Under the pieces are notes generated by a model. That model made no database searches and was not told the DNA's origin. It saw nothing but the letters and a program-made list of their open reading frames with translations. DNA of 64,000 nucleotides from Draconibacterium sediminis (lineage in GTDB: Bacteria > Bacteroidota > Bacteroidia > Bacteroidales > Prolixibacteraceae), in assembly GCF_000949475.1 (NCBI RefSeq), contig NZ_JRHC01000003.1:62001-126000 (forward strand), written 5' to 3'. Below are positions 19,101 through 27,756 of this stretch, in pieces (within the stretch, counting starts at the first letter, position 1; every line of letters starts with the position of its first letter). Made by a program: the position numbers and the translations under genes.

Positions 19101-22100
19101 ACCATTCGAAATGTGGCTTCCGCTACAGGAAATACCACTTTGGGAGATCCGGTTACAGCTATGGATGAAGCCATTTCGAAAGCTGTTACAAATAGTGCCA
19201 TCGAAATCACTAAAAAGGCAAAAACCAAATCATTCAGTTCTGTTGGCGACATTATCAATTATACGGTTACGGTAAGCAATGCCGGAAATGTTACCATGAC
19301 TAATGTTCTGGTGACGGATACATTAACCGGACTGACGCAACCGATAGGAACGATGGCTCCGGGCGACATTCAGACGATAAACACCTCTTACACCATCACC
19401 CAGACTGATATCGACCGTGGCATACTTTATAATACTGCCACTGTAGATGCCACAAATCCGAAGGGTACAAATATTGAAAATCAGGACACAGAAAAAGTCA
19501 GTGCCTTACAATCGCCTTCGGTAAGTATCTCTAAAACGGCCAGCGAAAGCACATACAATTCGGTTACTGATGTTATAACTTACACCATATCCGTAAAAAA
19601 TACCGGAAACGTTACCTTAAACGATGTAGAAGTTGTTGATGCTTTGATTGCTCTGGATCAAACCCTGGCAATGCTGGCACCGGGAGACTCAAGCGTATTC
19701 ACGGGTGATTATGCCATAACTCAATCTGATATTGATGCCGGGGAAGTTATCAATGCTGCCTTAGCAACGGGAGTTTCTCCTAAGAAAGTTAACGTTTACG
19801 ACATTGCAGAATTAACTGTTGTTGCAGAACAAAATCCATCACTAAACATAGCCAAAACTGCCGACAAGAGCAGTTTCTCGGTTGTTGGTGAGATCATCTC
19901 ATATAATTTACGTGTTCAAAATAGTGGAAATGTAACTTTAACTGCCGTTCAGGTTGAAGATCCGCTAACCGGAACAGCTTTGAATTTAGGTGATTTGGCT
20001 CCTCTTGATGTTCGGGATATTCCGGTTTCCTATACCGTAAATCAGTCGGATTTGGATAATGGATACATCGAGAATGAAGCAACTGTCTATGGTTCCGATC
20101 CTGGATTGAATAAAGTGGAAACAAAAGATCAGCTGACCATTAACGCCATCCAAAAACCGTTAATGAAGCTGACCAAATCTGCCGTTCAGAGTAATTACAC
20201 TACCATTGGCAACAAAATTGACTATAAATTGGCTTTTGAAAATACAGGTAATGTTACCCTTTTGAATGTTCAGGTGAGCGATCCGCTAACCGGAGTAAAT
20301 CAAACTTTTGCCAGTGTTGCTCCGGCAGAAATAAAAACAATTGATGCGTCTTATTTTATTACTCAGGCTGACCTTGACTCAGGCTTAGTAACAAATGTGG
20401 CCAACGCCACAGCCTCGGCTCCTGATATGAGTAAATTGCAATCAACAGATACAGCTACAGTAGTTGCCTTGCAAGCTCCATCAATCAAAATAGATAAGAC
20501 TGCCTCTCCACAACTGGTTGAAAATGTTGGTGACATTATTGAATATACTTTTGTAATTAGCAATTCCGGGAACGTTACTTTAAGAGACGTGAATTTAAGT
20601 GATCCGAAAATTCTGGTTGATCTTGACTTCCCTGTGATTACACCGGGAGGAGTCTGGACCACTTCTCTGGATTACGACGTTACTCAGGAAGACTTAGATG
20701 GATTACTAATTGCGAATACGGCTTATGTTTCTGCAGAAGGCCCCAATTCAACGATTACGGATAAAGATCACGCGCTGGCTGCGGTAAAAGACAAAGGAGC
20801 AATAGAGGTAGTAAAAACTACAAGCGATACAATTTATTCAGCACCGGGAGACCGTTTGCGGTATACGGTTGAAGTAACCAATATCGGAAATATCACCCTT
20901 GCAGATGTGCTTGTTAGTGATTCATTAACCAACGAGACCTGGACAATTGACACGCTAGCACCAGGTGCATCTCAGCAATTTTTGTCGATTTACAATGTGG
21001 TTCAGGATGATATCGACAGAGGCACTGTGGTGAACCAGGGAAAAGCAACGGCAAATGAAGCAACTCCATTGGGAAGAACTGTGGAATCGGTCGACGAAGT
21101 AACTTCGACAGCAGCAAGAAATGCCGCCTTTGAGTTGAATAAATCTGCCGTAGCTAATACTTACTCACAAGTAGGTGAAGTGATCAGTTACAACCTGGAA
21201 GTTAAAAATACAGGGAATGTTACATTGGAAAATATTACCATAACAGATCCTCTGACCGGAACAAACCAGGCAATAGCAACCTTAGCACCAGGCACGAGCC
21301 AGACTGTTTCTGCCAACTATACCATCACTCAGGCTGACCTTGACAGAGATTCAGTGTTTAATGCAGCAACGATAGTTGGCAATGAAGTTTATAGTCTATC
21401 CGGAATTTTAACAGACAATGATTCTTACACCGTTTATGCGGTTCAAACACCGGGAATCGAAGTTGTAAAAACAGCTGATAAATCAACTTACAATACCGAT
21501 GGCGAAGTGATCGACTATACGCTTGAAGTCAGCAATACAGGTAATGTAACACTCCACGATGTAGTGCTGACAGATACACTAACCGGGACAGTTCAAAACA
21601 TCGGAATTATGGCTCCGGGAGATGTTCAAACTTATCACGGTCTGTATACGATCAAGCAATCGGACATGGATGCCGGCTCATTATATAACAAGGCGAGTGT
21701 AACTGCACTATCTCCTCAGAATATAAGCGTAAATGATATGGATTCGCTGATACTCTCAGCAAACCAGTTCGCAGCAACCACCCTGATTAAAACTTCTGAT
21801 GTCTCAAGTTTTAATGCAGTTGGTGATGTTATTACATACACATTAGAAGTGTCCAATGCGGGAAATGTAACTTTAAATGATGTAACTGTCGTTGATCCGC
21901 TTACCGGAACCAGCATAAATATTGGAAGCCTTCTCCCACGCCAGGCAAAAACAGAGACAGCAACTTATGCTGCTACTCAATCTGATTTAGATGCAGGGTT
22001 GATTCAAAATATTGCGACCGTAACAGGTGAGGATCCTAACGGGAAAACAGTACAGATAAGTAATGGTAACATTGTTATTGCATTGCAGGCACCTGCTCTT

Positions 22101-25100
22101 GATTTCGAAAAAACAGCCAGTCCGACACTTATTGTTGAGGCAGGAAATGAGATCACTTATACATTCTCGGTGATAAATACCGGTAATACAACACTAAGCG
22201 ATTTACAACTTAATGATTCGAAGATTCCATTTGGTAAACAACGAACCAGCTTGGCTCCCGGCGATACCTGGACTGAAACAGTTGTTTACACCGCTTCCCA
22301 GCAGGATATCGACGGAATTATAATCCGAAATATCGCTGAGGTTTCGGCTAAAACACCGGTTGGACTTACAATAAGAGAAGAAGATCAGGCATTGGTTGCT
22401 ATTTTTGGTAAAGGTGGCATTGAAGTAATAAAAACCACCAGCGATCCATTGTATAGTTTGCCGGGTGACTTGCTTAATTATGAGATTCAGGTTAGCAACA
22501 TTGGCAACCTGACAATTTCGAACGTTGAACTTACTGACTCGCTAACAGGCGACAGCTGGGATTTGGGAACAATGTCACCAGGTGAATCAACAACTATGGC
22601 CAGTACATACTCTGTAACTCAAACCGATATTGACAGAGGGCAGGTAATTAATTCTGCGGCAGTTTCCGGAACCATACCGTCCGGAAGAACAATAGAAAGT
22701 CGCGATGAAACACTATCAACCGCCATGAGTGCAGCAGGATTGAGTGTTTCAAAAACTGCCAGCACCTCAACCTATTCATCGGTAGGAGAAATAATCACCT
22801 ACACTATTCATGTAAAAAATGCCGGTAATGTAACATTGAACAATTTAGTGGTTACTGATCCGCTGGCTGCAACAACGCAAACATTTGCGACAATTGCTCC
22901 GGGAGTTACTGAAACAATTTCAGCAAATTATTCCATAACACAAGCTGATCTGGATAACGGGTCGGTTATGAATGAAGTTGAGGTGATTGCTGAAAATCCT
23001 GTTGGAACACCTATAACCAATTCAGCAAGCTGTGTTATTCTCGCCGACCAGCAACCTGCAATCGACGTTACAAAAACAGCAGATCATATAGAATATTCTA
23101 TGATTGGCGATGTGCTTAACTTTACAATAGGTGTACAAAATACAGGTAATGTTAGATTAACCAACGTACGAGTAAATGATCCGTTGACAGGTTTTGTGCA
23201 TACAATTGACACATTGGCTGCAGGCGAATCTACTCAATACTCCACTTCTTATTCCATAGTTCAAAAAGATCTGGATGCCGGTATTTTGGTCAACACTGCT
23301 ATAGCTCTGGGAACTTCTCCTCGAAAATTTGGCATTAGCGACGTGGCAAGTATTACACTCTCGGCAGTAAATCGGCCGGCGATTGAAATCGAAAAAGTGG
23401 CCAATCGTGCTAATTATGATACAGCGGGTGATCTTATTAATTACACGCTGACAGTTACCAACACAGGGAATATTTCGCTGAACACTATTCAAATCAGTGA
23501 TCCGCTTACCGGAACAAATAAATTACTACCGGTTCTCGCCCCTGGAGCACAAAATGTTACGAATACCGCTTATTTTATTAAGCAGTCGGATATTGATTAT
23601 GGCTCATTAACTAATATCGCCGAAGTATCGGCAACAGATCCATTAAATAATCTTCTACACGACAAGGATACTGTAACTTTAAATGCACAGGCAAAACCAT
23701 TTATCGATGTTACCAAAACTGCTGACAAGACCGATTTTAATGCAGTTGGTGATGTGATCACTTATAATATCTCTATCAGAAATACGGGTAACGAAACACT
23801 AAATAACATTCAGCTGAATGATCCGCTAACAGGCCTGAGTGAAATTATTGATACTTTAAGGGTGGCTCAAACATTACAATTCAGCACCAGTTATAAGATT
23901 GTTCAGAATGATCTCGATAATGGAGAATTGCTTAATGTTGCATCGGCTATTGGTTCTGATCCAGGCAATAAAACGATTACAGATTCTGACTCGCTGGTAA
24001 TAGCGGCTATTCAAAATCCACAATTATTCCTGGAAAAAACTGCAGTGGTTAATTGCGATATTATCGACTACCAATTAATTGCCACAAACACAGGTAATGT
24101 TACGCTTACCAATTTTAGTCTGGATAATCCTCTAATCGGATTAACTCAGGCAATGAATGATTTGGCACCGAATGCCAGTGATACAGTAAACGTTCAATAC
24201 CTTGTTACAACTGCTGATTTTGATGCAGGAGTAGTTACTAATACTGCAACGGTAAGCAGTTTATCTCCACAAGGAAATATAGTAACTACAAATGCGACTA
24301 GTACTACTCCGGTTCATTTAGACCGGACTACCGAAAAGGTTACCAGCTGCGATTATTACGATTGGCTCGGACAACGAATATATCTGAGTGGTAATTACGT
24401 TGATACGTTGACCAATGCAATAGGCTGTGATTCAATTGCAACACTTGAGCTGACAATCAACAAAAGCACTAACTCTTTACTGGAAATTACAGCTTGTGGC
24501 AGTTATACCTGGACGGATGGAAATACCTATACGCAGTCTGGCACGTATAAACAGATGCTGACTAATACTCAAGGTTGTGACTCAATTGCTACATTAGAGC
24601 TCACCATCAATACTGAAACAAGCTCAACGACTTATATAACCGCCTGTGATAGCTACCTATGGACTGATGGCAATAGCTACACGCAATCGGGGCAGTACAT
24701 ACAAATACTGACCAATGCATCTGGTTGTGATTCCATCACAACTCTAGATTTGACCATTTTGAATAGTTCAAGCTCCCTGACTACTGTCACGGCCAGTGAC
24801 AACTATACCTGGACCGACGGAAATACCTATACCCAGTCAGGCACTTATACACATGTTCTGACGAATGCTGAAGGTTGTGATTCAATTGCCACACTGGAGC
24901 TGACCATTCTTAGTTCGGATGCTAGTATCCACAGCTTGACGATTAATGGCGAAGAATTTTTAAATCCGGATCAGGAATTCTACTACCTTATAGATTGCGA
25001 CAATCATGAGTCGTCAATATCAATAAACTACAGCACCCACCCGAATGCCAGTTCCAGCGAACCTAATCCGTTGGTAATTGAAATACCGGTTAGTGGTATT

Positions 25101-25688
25101 TATCATCAAAGCGTAACCATCACCTCTGAAGATAAAATCCATCAGTTAACTTATCACATTATAATTGAAAAGCGTTTTGGCTTTGATGAGATAATAGAGC
25201 AAAAGTATAACAATGTTTTGCTGGTAAACAACAATCCCGCAACTAACGGTGGCTATCGTTTCGTGGCCTTTGAATGGTACAAAAACGACCAGCTAATTGG
25301 AACCGAACAATATTATTCGGCAGGGCAAAACGCTTCAGACGTTTTGGATCCAAACGCTTCCTATTCGGTCGAGTTGGCTACCGAAGACGGGGACGTGATT
25401 CACGTCTGCGATTTCAAAATTATACTGGATCCAACCTTTAGCTTAACCGCAAGCCCCAATCCGGTAAAAGCAGGAAGTACAATAAAAGTTGCAACCAATT
25501 ATTACAACAGTATGTTGAGCAACCGCACCGTTCAGATCATAGATATGAATGGAACGCCGGTGATAAGGGAAATGTCAGCAAGCAATATCACGATGATTAC
25601 GCTTCCAGGAGATTTGGCTCCGGGTACTTATGTGGTAAAGACGACTGCTTCGAACGTTGTTCTAACCACCAAAATCATTATTCATTAA
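13134..25688 (+). CDS. Giant T9SS-exported repeat adhesin with DUF7507/DUF11-like repeats
   Basis: This is a 4184-residue protein. The signal peptide ends near TLNAQ (residue 36). Visible in order: a carbohydrate-binding or galactose-binding-like domain (about 37-205); a Calx-beta-like domain (210-335); a LamG-like unit starting AELWLDASDPDGDG (340-570); a DUF8202-like unit; and a second LamG/DUF8202 pair starting GPNLWLKADNGAT (745-1140). Next come 24 immunoglobulin-like repeats of about 105 residues with the core YTLEVSNTGNVTLxDVxVxDPLTGT and a TQADLDxGxxxNxAxV end (1150-3730). Four Cys-pair repeats, a linker domain and a type A T9SS sorting domain (SLTASPNPVKAGSTIKV to the C-terminal TTKIIIH) complete it. 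It should be secreted through T9SS and anchored on the cell surface. Roles in adhesion or gliding are inference. The reading frame is intact over 12.5 kb. A barrel gene follows 26 bp downstream. Confidence 0.9.
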   Translation: MQNYTCKTNTLKVFRIFRLFILLLFFIGLNQTLNAQNRIIVNPSFETGSGIPHNGVAYLESQVGDNPQIDGWYSTHPTYNGAEGAIEHWQSGFNSVPAQEGGYFVELNVSHSSRLYQIVFLVNGETIDWEYYHRQRVATATETVQYSIYSEDGSSKLYTIDTHTASSTSAWDHRTGSYTFTGSTGVYQIGFESTTGGGSGNFLDNVNIGLKGLSEFRQSSFTINESEAAGFDPHIVVNGEVQSASTITFTVISVDADEGIDYTFPTKTLNVPIGDYAIADSLSLGFSLINDTKGRGDRTIQINLSSASGDLDVRDANGDGLKQTLTIHVIDDDPSPGDVPKAELWLDASDPDGDGNPGNNPADNTDVTTWTDKSGNGNDVTTAGIAGSGINPPSYLNNQFNGQAALRFDKGNNEALGKILASDYIGDFTLFIVLQGQTASPADYDAFFSSWNNPSQTNSFQIDYLASSQNFQVRTNHGNLAFGPFNQELDLFTVRQSGTTLKTLSDGVEQNQQDIGTALGFNAYRIGANRNSNQFYDSKIAEVIVYARALTDCELEQVNDYLGAKYGRDYYDIAANFDHATTFPNDATGVGAFGSACSGIKQINTATSSILTIDNPSSNDTQGEFLTLAHDAGTLTATGANLPATLSGRTRLAKSWKADRDGDVGTVDMEFDLSGIAGIGTQASDFKLVIDTDGDGNFQTGTVQTIDATAFASNKVEFNAVTLPDNAVFTIVVGATFGPGVNGPNLWLKADNGATNSGANLTGWTDQTGTNTFTVTGTPGFQADAINFNPAVTFNNTDPVTSLPSDRLSGNTDITYVDGFAVYKHTSNNSNFLGSTAPGLAYGAAIFASFGANSSYVSNGTGTFYSDFTSPGLTNSYNVVNMDVSPTTNPFASGRVNGIAQTLSSPGSDYANIVFTPMIGGTNNAGSAGSSGWPHAVGEVAEIVLYPSGLSATEKLKVESYLAIKYGIHLAGNYVNSGGTPIWDATVNATYHNDVFGIGKDDGSGLNQGSSNSINTGNGNGTGQSGKCNIQIAGAASLDDGDFLIIGNDGGALSEQTTGLPTSLSGYLRLGRQWKVKRTGDLTNNFIFDLNGLSLSGSASSDFKLIVDVDGDGDFTTGTVTEYNGTYVNSTLIFLALDLPDGSVFTLVTGLGNPDWTFTKETTSTSYSQVNEALIYKLTLSNTGNVDISNIQLDDPGSLNPIIFPNANEDANSDGLLNPGEIWTAVYPHPVTQADLDAGSYTNIATASGSSAAGPPPTLSDTVTVDAIQTPQILLDISADTLVYGAVGEPIAFKLKASNTGNVTLDSVSLDLVLNPTSWGPGIMAPSTLDSTEFSYSIKQEDLDRGYIVYGTTISGISPSGIRVSYYDEIFLTADQRPSFDIVKTALAPEFRSVGDLQFEIVSTNTGNVTLGQVALIDSLVNLTKPLPDMAPGDIHKETISYSITQADMDAREVTNVATIYGRLGTNGLEVTATDSETVGGVPLPAIELTKTADATSYKQVGHTITYSFTAKNTGNVTLSDVTLNDPLTGTIDHNFGTIAPGDSVKFSADYNIVQADIDAGSLTNIATVSGTDPVSTVVSANANLTINADQTPEIVLEKAAIEQNYDAPGDVINYLLEVKNPGNVTMTNVHVLDPLTGIDTVLSTPILPGGYAFLSGSYTVNQSDIDAGYITNVATVTATDPNVTTWSDNATVTVNADQHPSIDLSKTADTLSYSTANDLITYSIEVENTGNVTITDAVVNDPLTGFTITIVSLAPGATENFTTTHTITQTDIDTAYVLNTASVIGDANGTAVQAGDQVKVFAIQAPNIELTKSVDSTVFFFAGDVAEYKFEVNNTGNVTLTNIQLDDPRIPYAQNIAQLLPGEVWNDSAQYTLTQTDVDNQVVKNTATVSTDTPDGTTINDSDDAYLTIDGVGALEVVKVTETKQYSAPGDSVKFALGIFNIGNVTLENVVLTDSLTAETWNIGVMDPFSYIVYEVGYEATQADIDYGTIRNVASATGNTTLGDPVTAMDEAISKAVTNSAIEITKKAKTKSFSSVGDIINYTVTVSNAGNVTMTNVLVTDTLTGLTQPIGTMAPGDIQTINTSYTITQTDIDRGILYNTATVDATNPKGTNIENQDTEKVSALQSPSVSISKTASESTYNSVTDVITYTISVKNTGNVTLNDVEVVDALIALDQTLAMLAPGDSSVFTGDYAITQSDIDAGEVINAALATGVSPKKVNVYDIAELTVVAEQNPSLNIAKTADKSSFSVVGEIISYNLRVQNSGNVTLTAVQVEDPLTGTALNLGDLAPLDVRDIPVSYTVNQSDLDNGYIENEATVYGSDPGLNKVETKDQLTINAIQKPLMKLTKSAVQSNYTTIGNKIDYKLAFENTGNVTLLNVQVSDPLTGVNQTFASVAPAEIKTIDASYFITQADLDSGLVTNVANATASAPDMSKLQSTDTATVVALQAPSIKIDKTASPQLVENVGDIIEYTFVISNSGNVTLRDVNLSDPKILVDLDFPVITPGGVWTTSLDYDVTQEDLDGLLIANTAYVSAEGPNSTITDKDHALAAVKDKGAIEVVKTTSDTIYSAPGDRLRYTVEVTNIGNITLADVLVSDSLTNETWTIDTLAPGASQQFLSIYNVVQDDIDRGTVVNQGKATANEATPLGRTVESVDEVTSTAARNAAFELNKSAVANTYSQVGEVISYNLEVKNTGNVTLENITITDPLTGTNQAIATLAPGTSQTVSANYTITQADLDRDSVFNAATIVGNEVYSLSGILTDNDSYTVYAVQTPGIEVVKTADKSTYNTDGEVIDYTLEVSNTGNVTLHDVVLTDTLTGTVQNIGIMAPGDVQTYHGLYTIKQSDMDAGSLYNKASVTALSPQNISVNDMDSLILSANQFAATTLIKTSDVSSFNAVGDVITYTLEVSNAGNVTLNDVTVVDPLTGTSINIGSLLPRQAKTETATYAATQSDLDAGLIQNIATVTGEDPNGKTVQISNGNIVIALQAPALDFEKTASPTLIVEAGNEITYTFSVINTGNTTLSDLQLNDSKIPFGKQRTSLAPGDTWTETVVYTASQQDIDGIIIRNIAEVSAKTPVGLTIREEDQALVAIFGKGGIEVIKTTSDPLYSLPGDLLNYEIQVSNIGNLTISNVELTDSLTGDSWDLGTMSPGESTTMASTYSVTQTDIDRGQVINSAAVSGTIPSGRTIESRDETLSTAMSAAGLSVSKTASTSTYSSVGEIITYTIHVKNAGNVTLNNLVVTDPLAATTQTFATIAPGVTETISANYSITQADLDNGSVMNEVEVIAENPVGTPITNSASCVILADQQPAIDVTKTADHIEYSMIGDVLNFTIGVQNTGNVRLTNVRVNDPLTGFVHTIDTLAAGESTQYSTSYSIVQKDLDAGILVNTAIALGTSPRKFGISDVASITLSAVNRPAIEIEKVANRANYDTAGDLINYTLTVTNTGNISLNTIQISDPLTGTNKLLPVLAPGAQNVTNTAYFIKQSDIDYGSLTNIAEVSATDPLNNLLHDKDTVTLNAQAKPFIDVTKTADKTDFNAVGDVITYNISIRNTGNETLNNIQLNDPLTGLSEIIDTLRVAQTLQFSTSYKIVQNDLDNGELLNVASAIGSDPGNKTITDSDSLVIAAIQNPQLFLEKTAVVNCDIIDYQLIATNTGNVTLTNFSLDNPLIGLTQAMNDLAPNASDTVNVQYLVTTADFDAGVVTNTATVSSLSPQGNIVTTNATSTTPVHLDRTTEKVTSCDYYDWLGQRIYLSGNYVDTLTNAIGCDSIATLELTINKSTNSLLEITACGSYTWTDGNTYTQSGTYKQMLTNTQGCDSIATLELTINTETSSTTYITACDSYLWTDGNSYTQSGQYIQILTNASGCDSITTLDLTILNSSSSLTTVTASDNYTWTDGNTYTQSGTYTHVLTNAEGCDSIATLELTILSSDASIHSLTINGEEFLNPDQEFYYLIDCDNHESSISINYSTHPNASSSEPNPLVIEIPVSGIYHQSVTITSEDKIHQLTYHIIIEKRFGFDEIIEQKYNNVLLVNNNPATNGGYRFVAFEWYKNDQLIGTEQYYSAGQNASDVLDPNASYSVELATEDGDVIHVCDFKIILDPTFSLTASPNPVKAGSTIKVATNYYNSMLSNRTVQIIDMNGTPVIREMSASNITMITLPGDLAPGTYVVKTTASNVVLTTKIIIH
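16590..24320 (+). repeat. 24 DUF7507-type repeats arranged as four six-unit super-repeats
   Basis: Within the adhesin gene, 24 coding units of about 315 bp can be counted. Units 1, 7, 13 and 18 share a variant with 'DDP/SDPKI...PGxxW' in place of 'DPLTGT'. The unit after each (2, 8, 14, 19) has the 'SAPGD...SW/TW...DIDRG...VESxDE' type, and the following ones also align by rank (for example SPKKVNVYD, SPQNISVND and SPRKFGISD in units 10, 16 and 21). Blocks run about 16,590-18,555, 18,556-20,483, 20,484-22,097 (one unit short) and 22,098-24,023, plus terminal unit 24. Confidence 0.8.
24337..24915 (+). repeat. Four ~48-residue Cys-pair repeats in the adhesin C-terminal region
   Basis: Four in-frame copies follow the pattern CxSYxWTDGNxYTQSGxYxxxLTNxxGCDSIxTLxLTI. 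Copies 1-3 keep two cysteines, one near each end, that could form one disulfide each. Copy 4 has Ala-Ser-Asp in place of the first Cys. This repeat type is common before T9SS sorting domains in Bacteroidota surface proteins. Confidence 0.82.
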
Positions 25689-25714
25689 TTGATTGATAGT
25701 TTAAAATAAAAAAC

Positions 25715-26605
25715 ATGAATATTATTAAATTAAAGCGATACAAACAAATCCTGATAGCAACGCTACTGCTATTTTCGATGGTAAAATCAGGCGCTCAGGA
25801 TTCCCAAATACCACAGGGGGAACTTTCTTTCTATCTGAAAGAAGTTAATTCCATGCTGCATGTAGAACTATTTGATAACGGCAGTGGCGAAACATGTTTT
25901 GGTGCAGGTGTTCAGTACAATTATTACGTTACACGAGGATTGAGTTTTTCGGGAGGACTGGAGTACCAACCATACCGTTCCAAAATAATTCTTGACGATT
26001 TCACCGACAGCTATAGCCTGATTGATTCAGAGGGAGATGATATGATTTTTCGTAGCTCGGCCAATTTATACCGCGAACGACACACTGTCAGGATGCTCAA
26101 TATTCCGTTGCTTGTTCAATGGGAAACAAAAGGCCTTTCAACCAGCTTCTTTACTGCAACCGGAATTCAACTGGGAATACCACTTGCAGCTAACTACAAG
26201 GCGACAGTTGATGGTCTTGAAACTGCCGGCTACTTCCCGCAATGGGACGCCCTTTTAACCAGTCCGCGATTTATGGGATTCGGAGAGTGGGATACGCAAC
26301 AAAGCGGTAAAGAAAAATTGAAGCTGAAAAGTAGCTATTCATTCCTGTTTGAATTGGGAATAAAACAACGACTAAAAAATGAGTTCCGCCACCTTTATGT
26401 AAGTGTTTATCTGGAATTAGGACTTAACGACCTTAAAAACGAAAAAAATCAACAAACTCTTATCAGCTATAACGTGGAAAATCCAACTGATTTCCATTTT
26501 TCTTCGGTCATTTACAGCTATTCACAAGCCTCCGGTTACAACTATGTTAATAAGATCAAAAGTCAAAGCGTTGGTTTCAGAATACGATACTCCTTTGGCT
26601 GGTAG
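25715..26605 (+). CDS. PorT-like outer-membrane barrel, probable adhesin partner
   Basis: This 296-residue protein has a signal peptide ending VKSGAQ. A barrel pattern follows: FGAGVQYNYYVTRGLSFSGG, VRMLNIPLLVQWETKGLS, FFTATGIQLGIPLAAN, and a last strand SVGFRIRYSFGW ending in Trp. It lies 26 bp after the giant adhesin and is very likely co-transcribed. SprB-type adhesins are often followed by a PorP/SprF barrel that helps their export. This protein looks more like the OMP_b-brl_2 class than PorP/SprF, so a partner role is inferred from position only. Confidence 0.82.
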   Translation: MNIIKLKRYKQILIATLLLFSMVKSGAQDSQIPQGELSFYLKEVNSMLHVELFDNGSGETCFGAGVQYNYYVTRGLSFSGGLEYQPYRSKIILDDFTDSYSLIDSEGDDMIFRSSANLYRERHTVRMLNIPLLVQWETKGLSTSFFTATGIQLGIPLAANYKATVDGLETAGYFPQWDALLTSPRFMGFGEWDTQQSGKEKLKLKSSYSFLFELGIKQRLKNEFRHLYVSVYLELGLNDLKNEKNQQTLISYNVENPTDFHFSSVIYSYSQASGYNYVNKIKSQSVGFRIRYSFGW

Positions 26606-26737
26606 TTAATCCAAAGGAGATATTTGAGGTCTTCGAGAATGATGAAATTAATGTACCTGCTAATAAAAAAAAGTAACAACGGAACAGTGGTGAAAAAATT
26701 AATTCTTGATAGAAAATAGCTTAAATTATAGGAGAGA

Positions 26738-26769
26738 AAGGCAGTCAATTTATTGGTTGCCTTTTTTTT
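26738..26769 (+). terminator. Rho-independent terminator after the adhesin/barrel operon
   Basis: The stem AAGGCA (26738-26743) / TGCCTT (26758-26763) has an inner CAAT/ATTG pairing and is followed by eight T's (26762-26769). It lies 133 bp after the barrel gene stop. Confidence 0.75.
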
Positions 26770-26811
26770 GTTGATGATGCTGAAAAGGGCGACATTGAAA
26801 GGTAAGCTAGA

Positions 26812-27699
26812 CTACAATTTTGAATTCAGGATGGAGTGAATTGTATCAACAATTTCTTTATTACCAGCATACAAAGCTCCGCGGTGATTCATAAAGGTAG
26901 AATCGTTGCGGTTTAGGTCGAGAGGTGTGCCATCGAAACTTGTTGCCAGAGCACCAAGCTCGTTAAAAATACATGCTGTTGCGGCAAAATCCCAAAGGCT
27001 TCCTCCGCCGGGAGTTGGTTTCGGTAATTTAAAATAGCAGCCCGGCGCCTGATCGAGTGTCCAGATGGCGTTTAAAACAGCACCGGCCTGTTTTTGTAGT
27101 TGCAATTGGTTGATGTGCAGTTCTTGCAACTTATCCTCCAATCCGTTGATAAATTTATCGAAATGCTGGTATTTCAGGAAAGTACGGTCCATGTGTAGGG
27201 TAAAGGTTCTTTTGCCTTCAAGCTGCAAATCTGGTTGCCAGCTTTTGTGGTTTTTAAAAGCTCCCTGGCCTTTTACTGCGTAATAAAGATTCTGTGTAAG
27301 CGGATCGAAAACAACGCCAATTACCGGCTCTCCCGATTTTGAAACCAGGCCAATGGAAACAGCATAACCGGGTGTTTTTTCGGTAAATGCCAGCGTTCCG
27401 TCCATGGGGTCGATACACCAGAAATAGTCTTTTTCGAAACGGCTTTTATCGTCAATACTTTCTTCGGTAAGCAAAGCCAGGTCGTATTTTGATAGGGAAG
27501 GTGAAAGTACTTCCAGAATGGAGTTTTGCGCTTTTACATCCACCTCGGTAACCACTTGCGAGGCCAGACTGTCGGCCGCTTCCTTATTGTTTACGGCCAC
27601 ATCTTTTGTGGAATATTCGCTAATGAGAGTACCGGCCTTTTGAGCCGCTTCAATGGCCAGTTGTGAGAGTGTCAGTAGATCAGTAGTTGTTAAACGCAT
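26812..27699 (-). CDS. Inositol monophosphatase family / 3'(2'),5'-bisphosphate nucleotidase-like
   Basis: This 295-residue cytoplasmic phosphatase has the metal-binding motifs of the Li+-sensitive IMPase superfamily: LLTEESIDD (Glu), DPMDGTLAF (DPxDGT) and LWDFAATACI (WDxAA). Length fits CysQ and IMPase proteins. Substrate could be PAP, inositol phosphate or another sugar phosphate. It is the third gene in a minus-strand run after the hydrogenase-like and kinase-like genes, with a 57-bp gap to the kinase-like gene. Confidence 0.88.
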   Translation of the reverse strand: MRLTTTDLLTLSQLAIEAAQKAGTLISEYSTKDVAVNNKEAADSLASQVVTEVDVKAQNSILEVLSPSLSKYDLALLTEESIDDKSRFEKDYFWCIDPMDGTLAFTEKTPGYAVSIGLVSKSGEPVIGVVFDPLTQNLYYAVKGQGAFKNHKSWQPDLQLEGKRTFTLHMDRTFLKYQHFDKFINGLEDKLQELHINQLQLQKQAGAVLNAIWTLDQAPGCYFKLPKPTPGGGSLWDFAATACIFNELGALATSFDGTPLDLNRNDSTFMNHRGALYAGNKEIVDTIHSILNSKL

Positions 27700-27756
27700 A
27701 TGCAGGATTGATCGATAAATTATAAAATGGAGGGCTAAAGTTACACAAAGTTGGGT

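Noticed and set aside
13134-25688. A possible frameshift or assembly artefact in the 12.5-kb gene
   Set aside because: The frame is continuous from signal peptide to sorting domain and the repeats are diverged enough that assembly collapse or expansion is not apparent.
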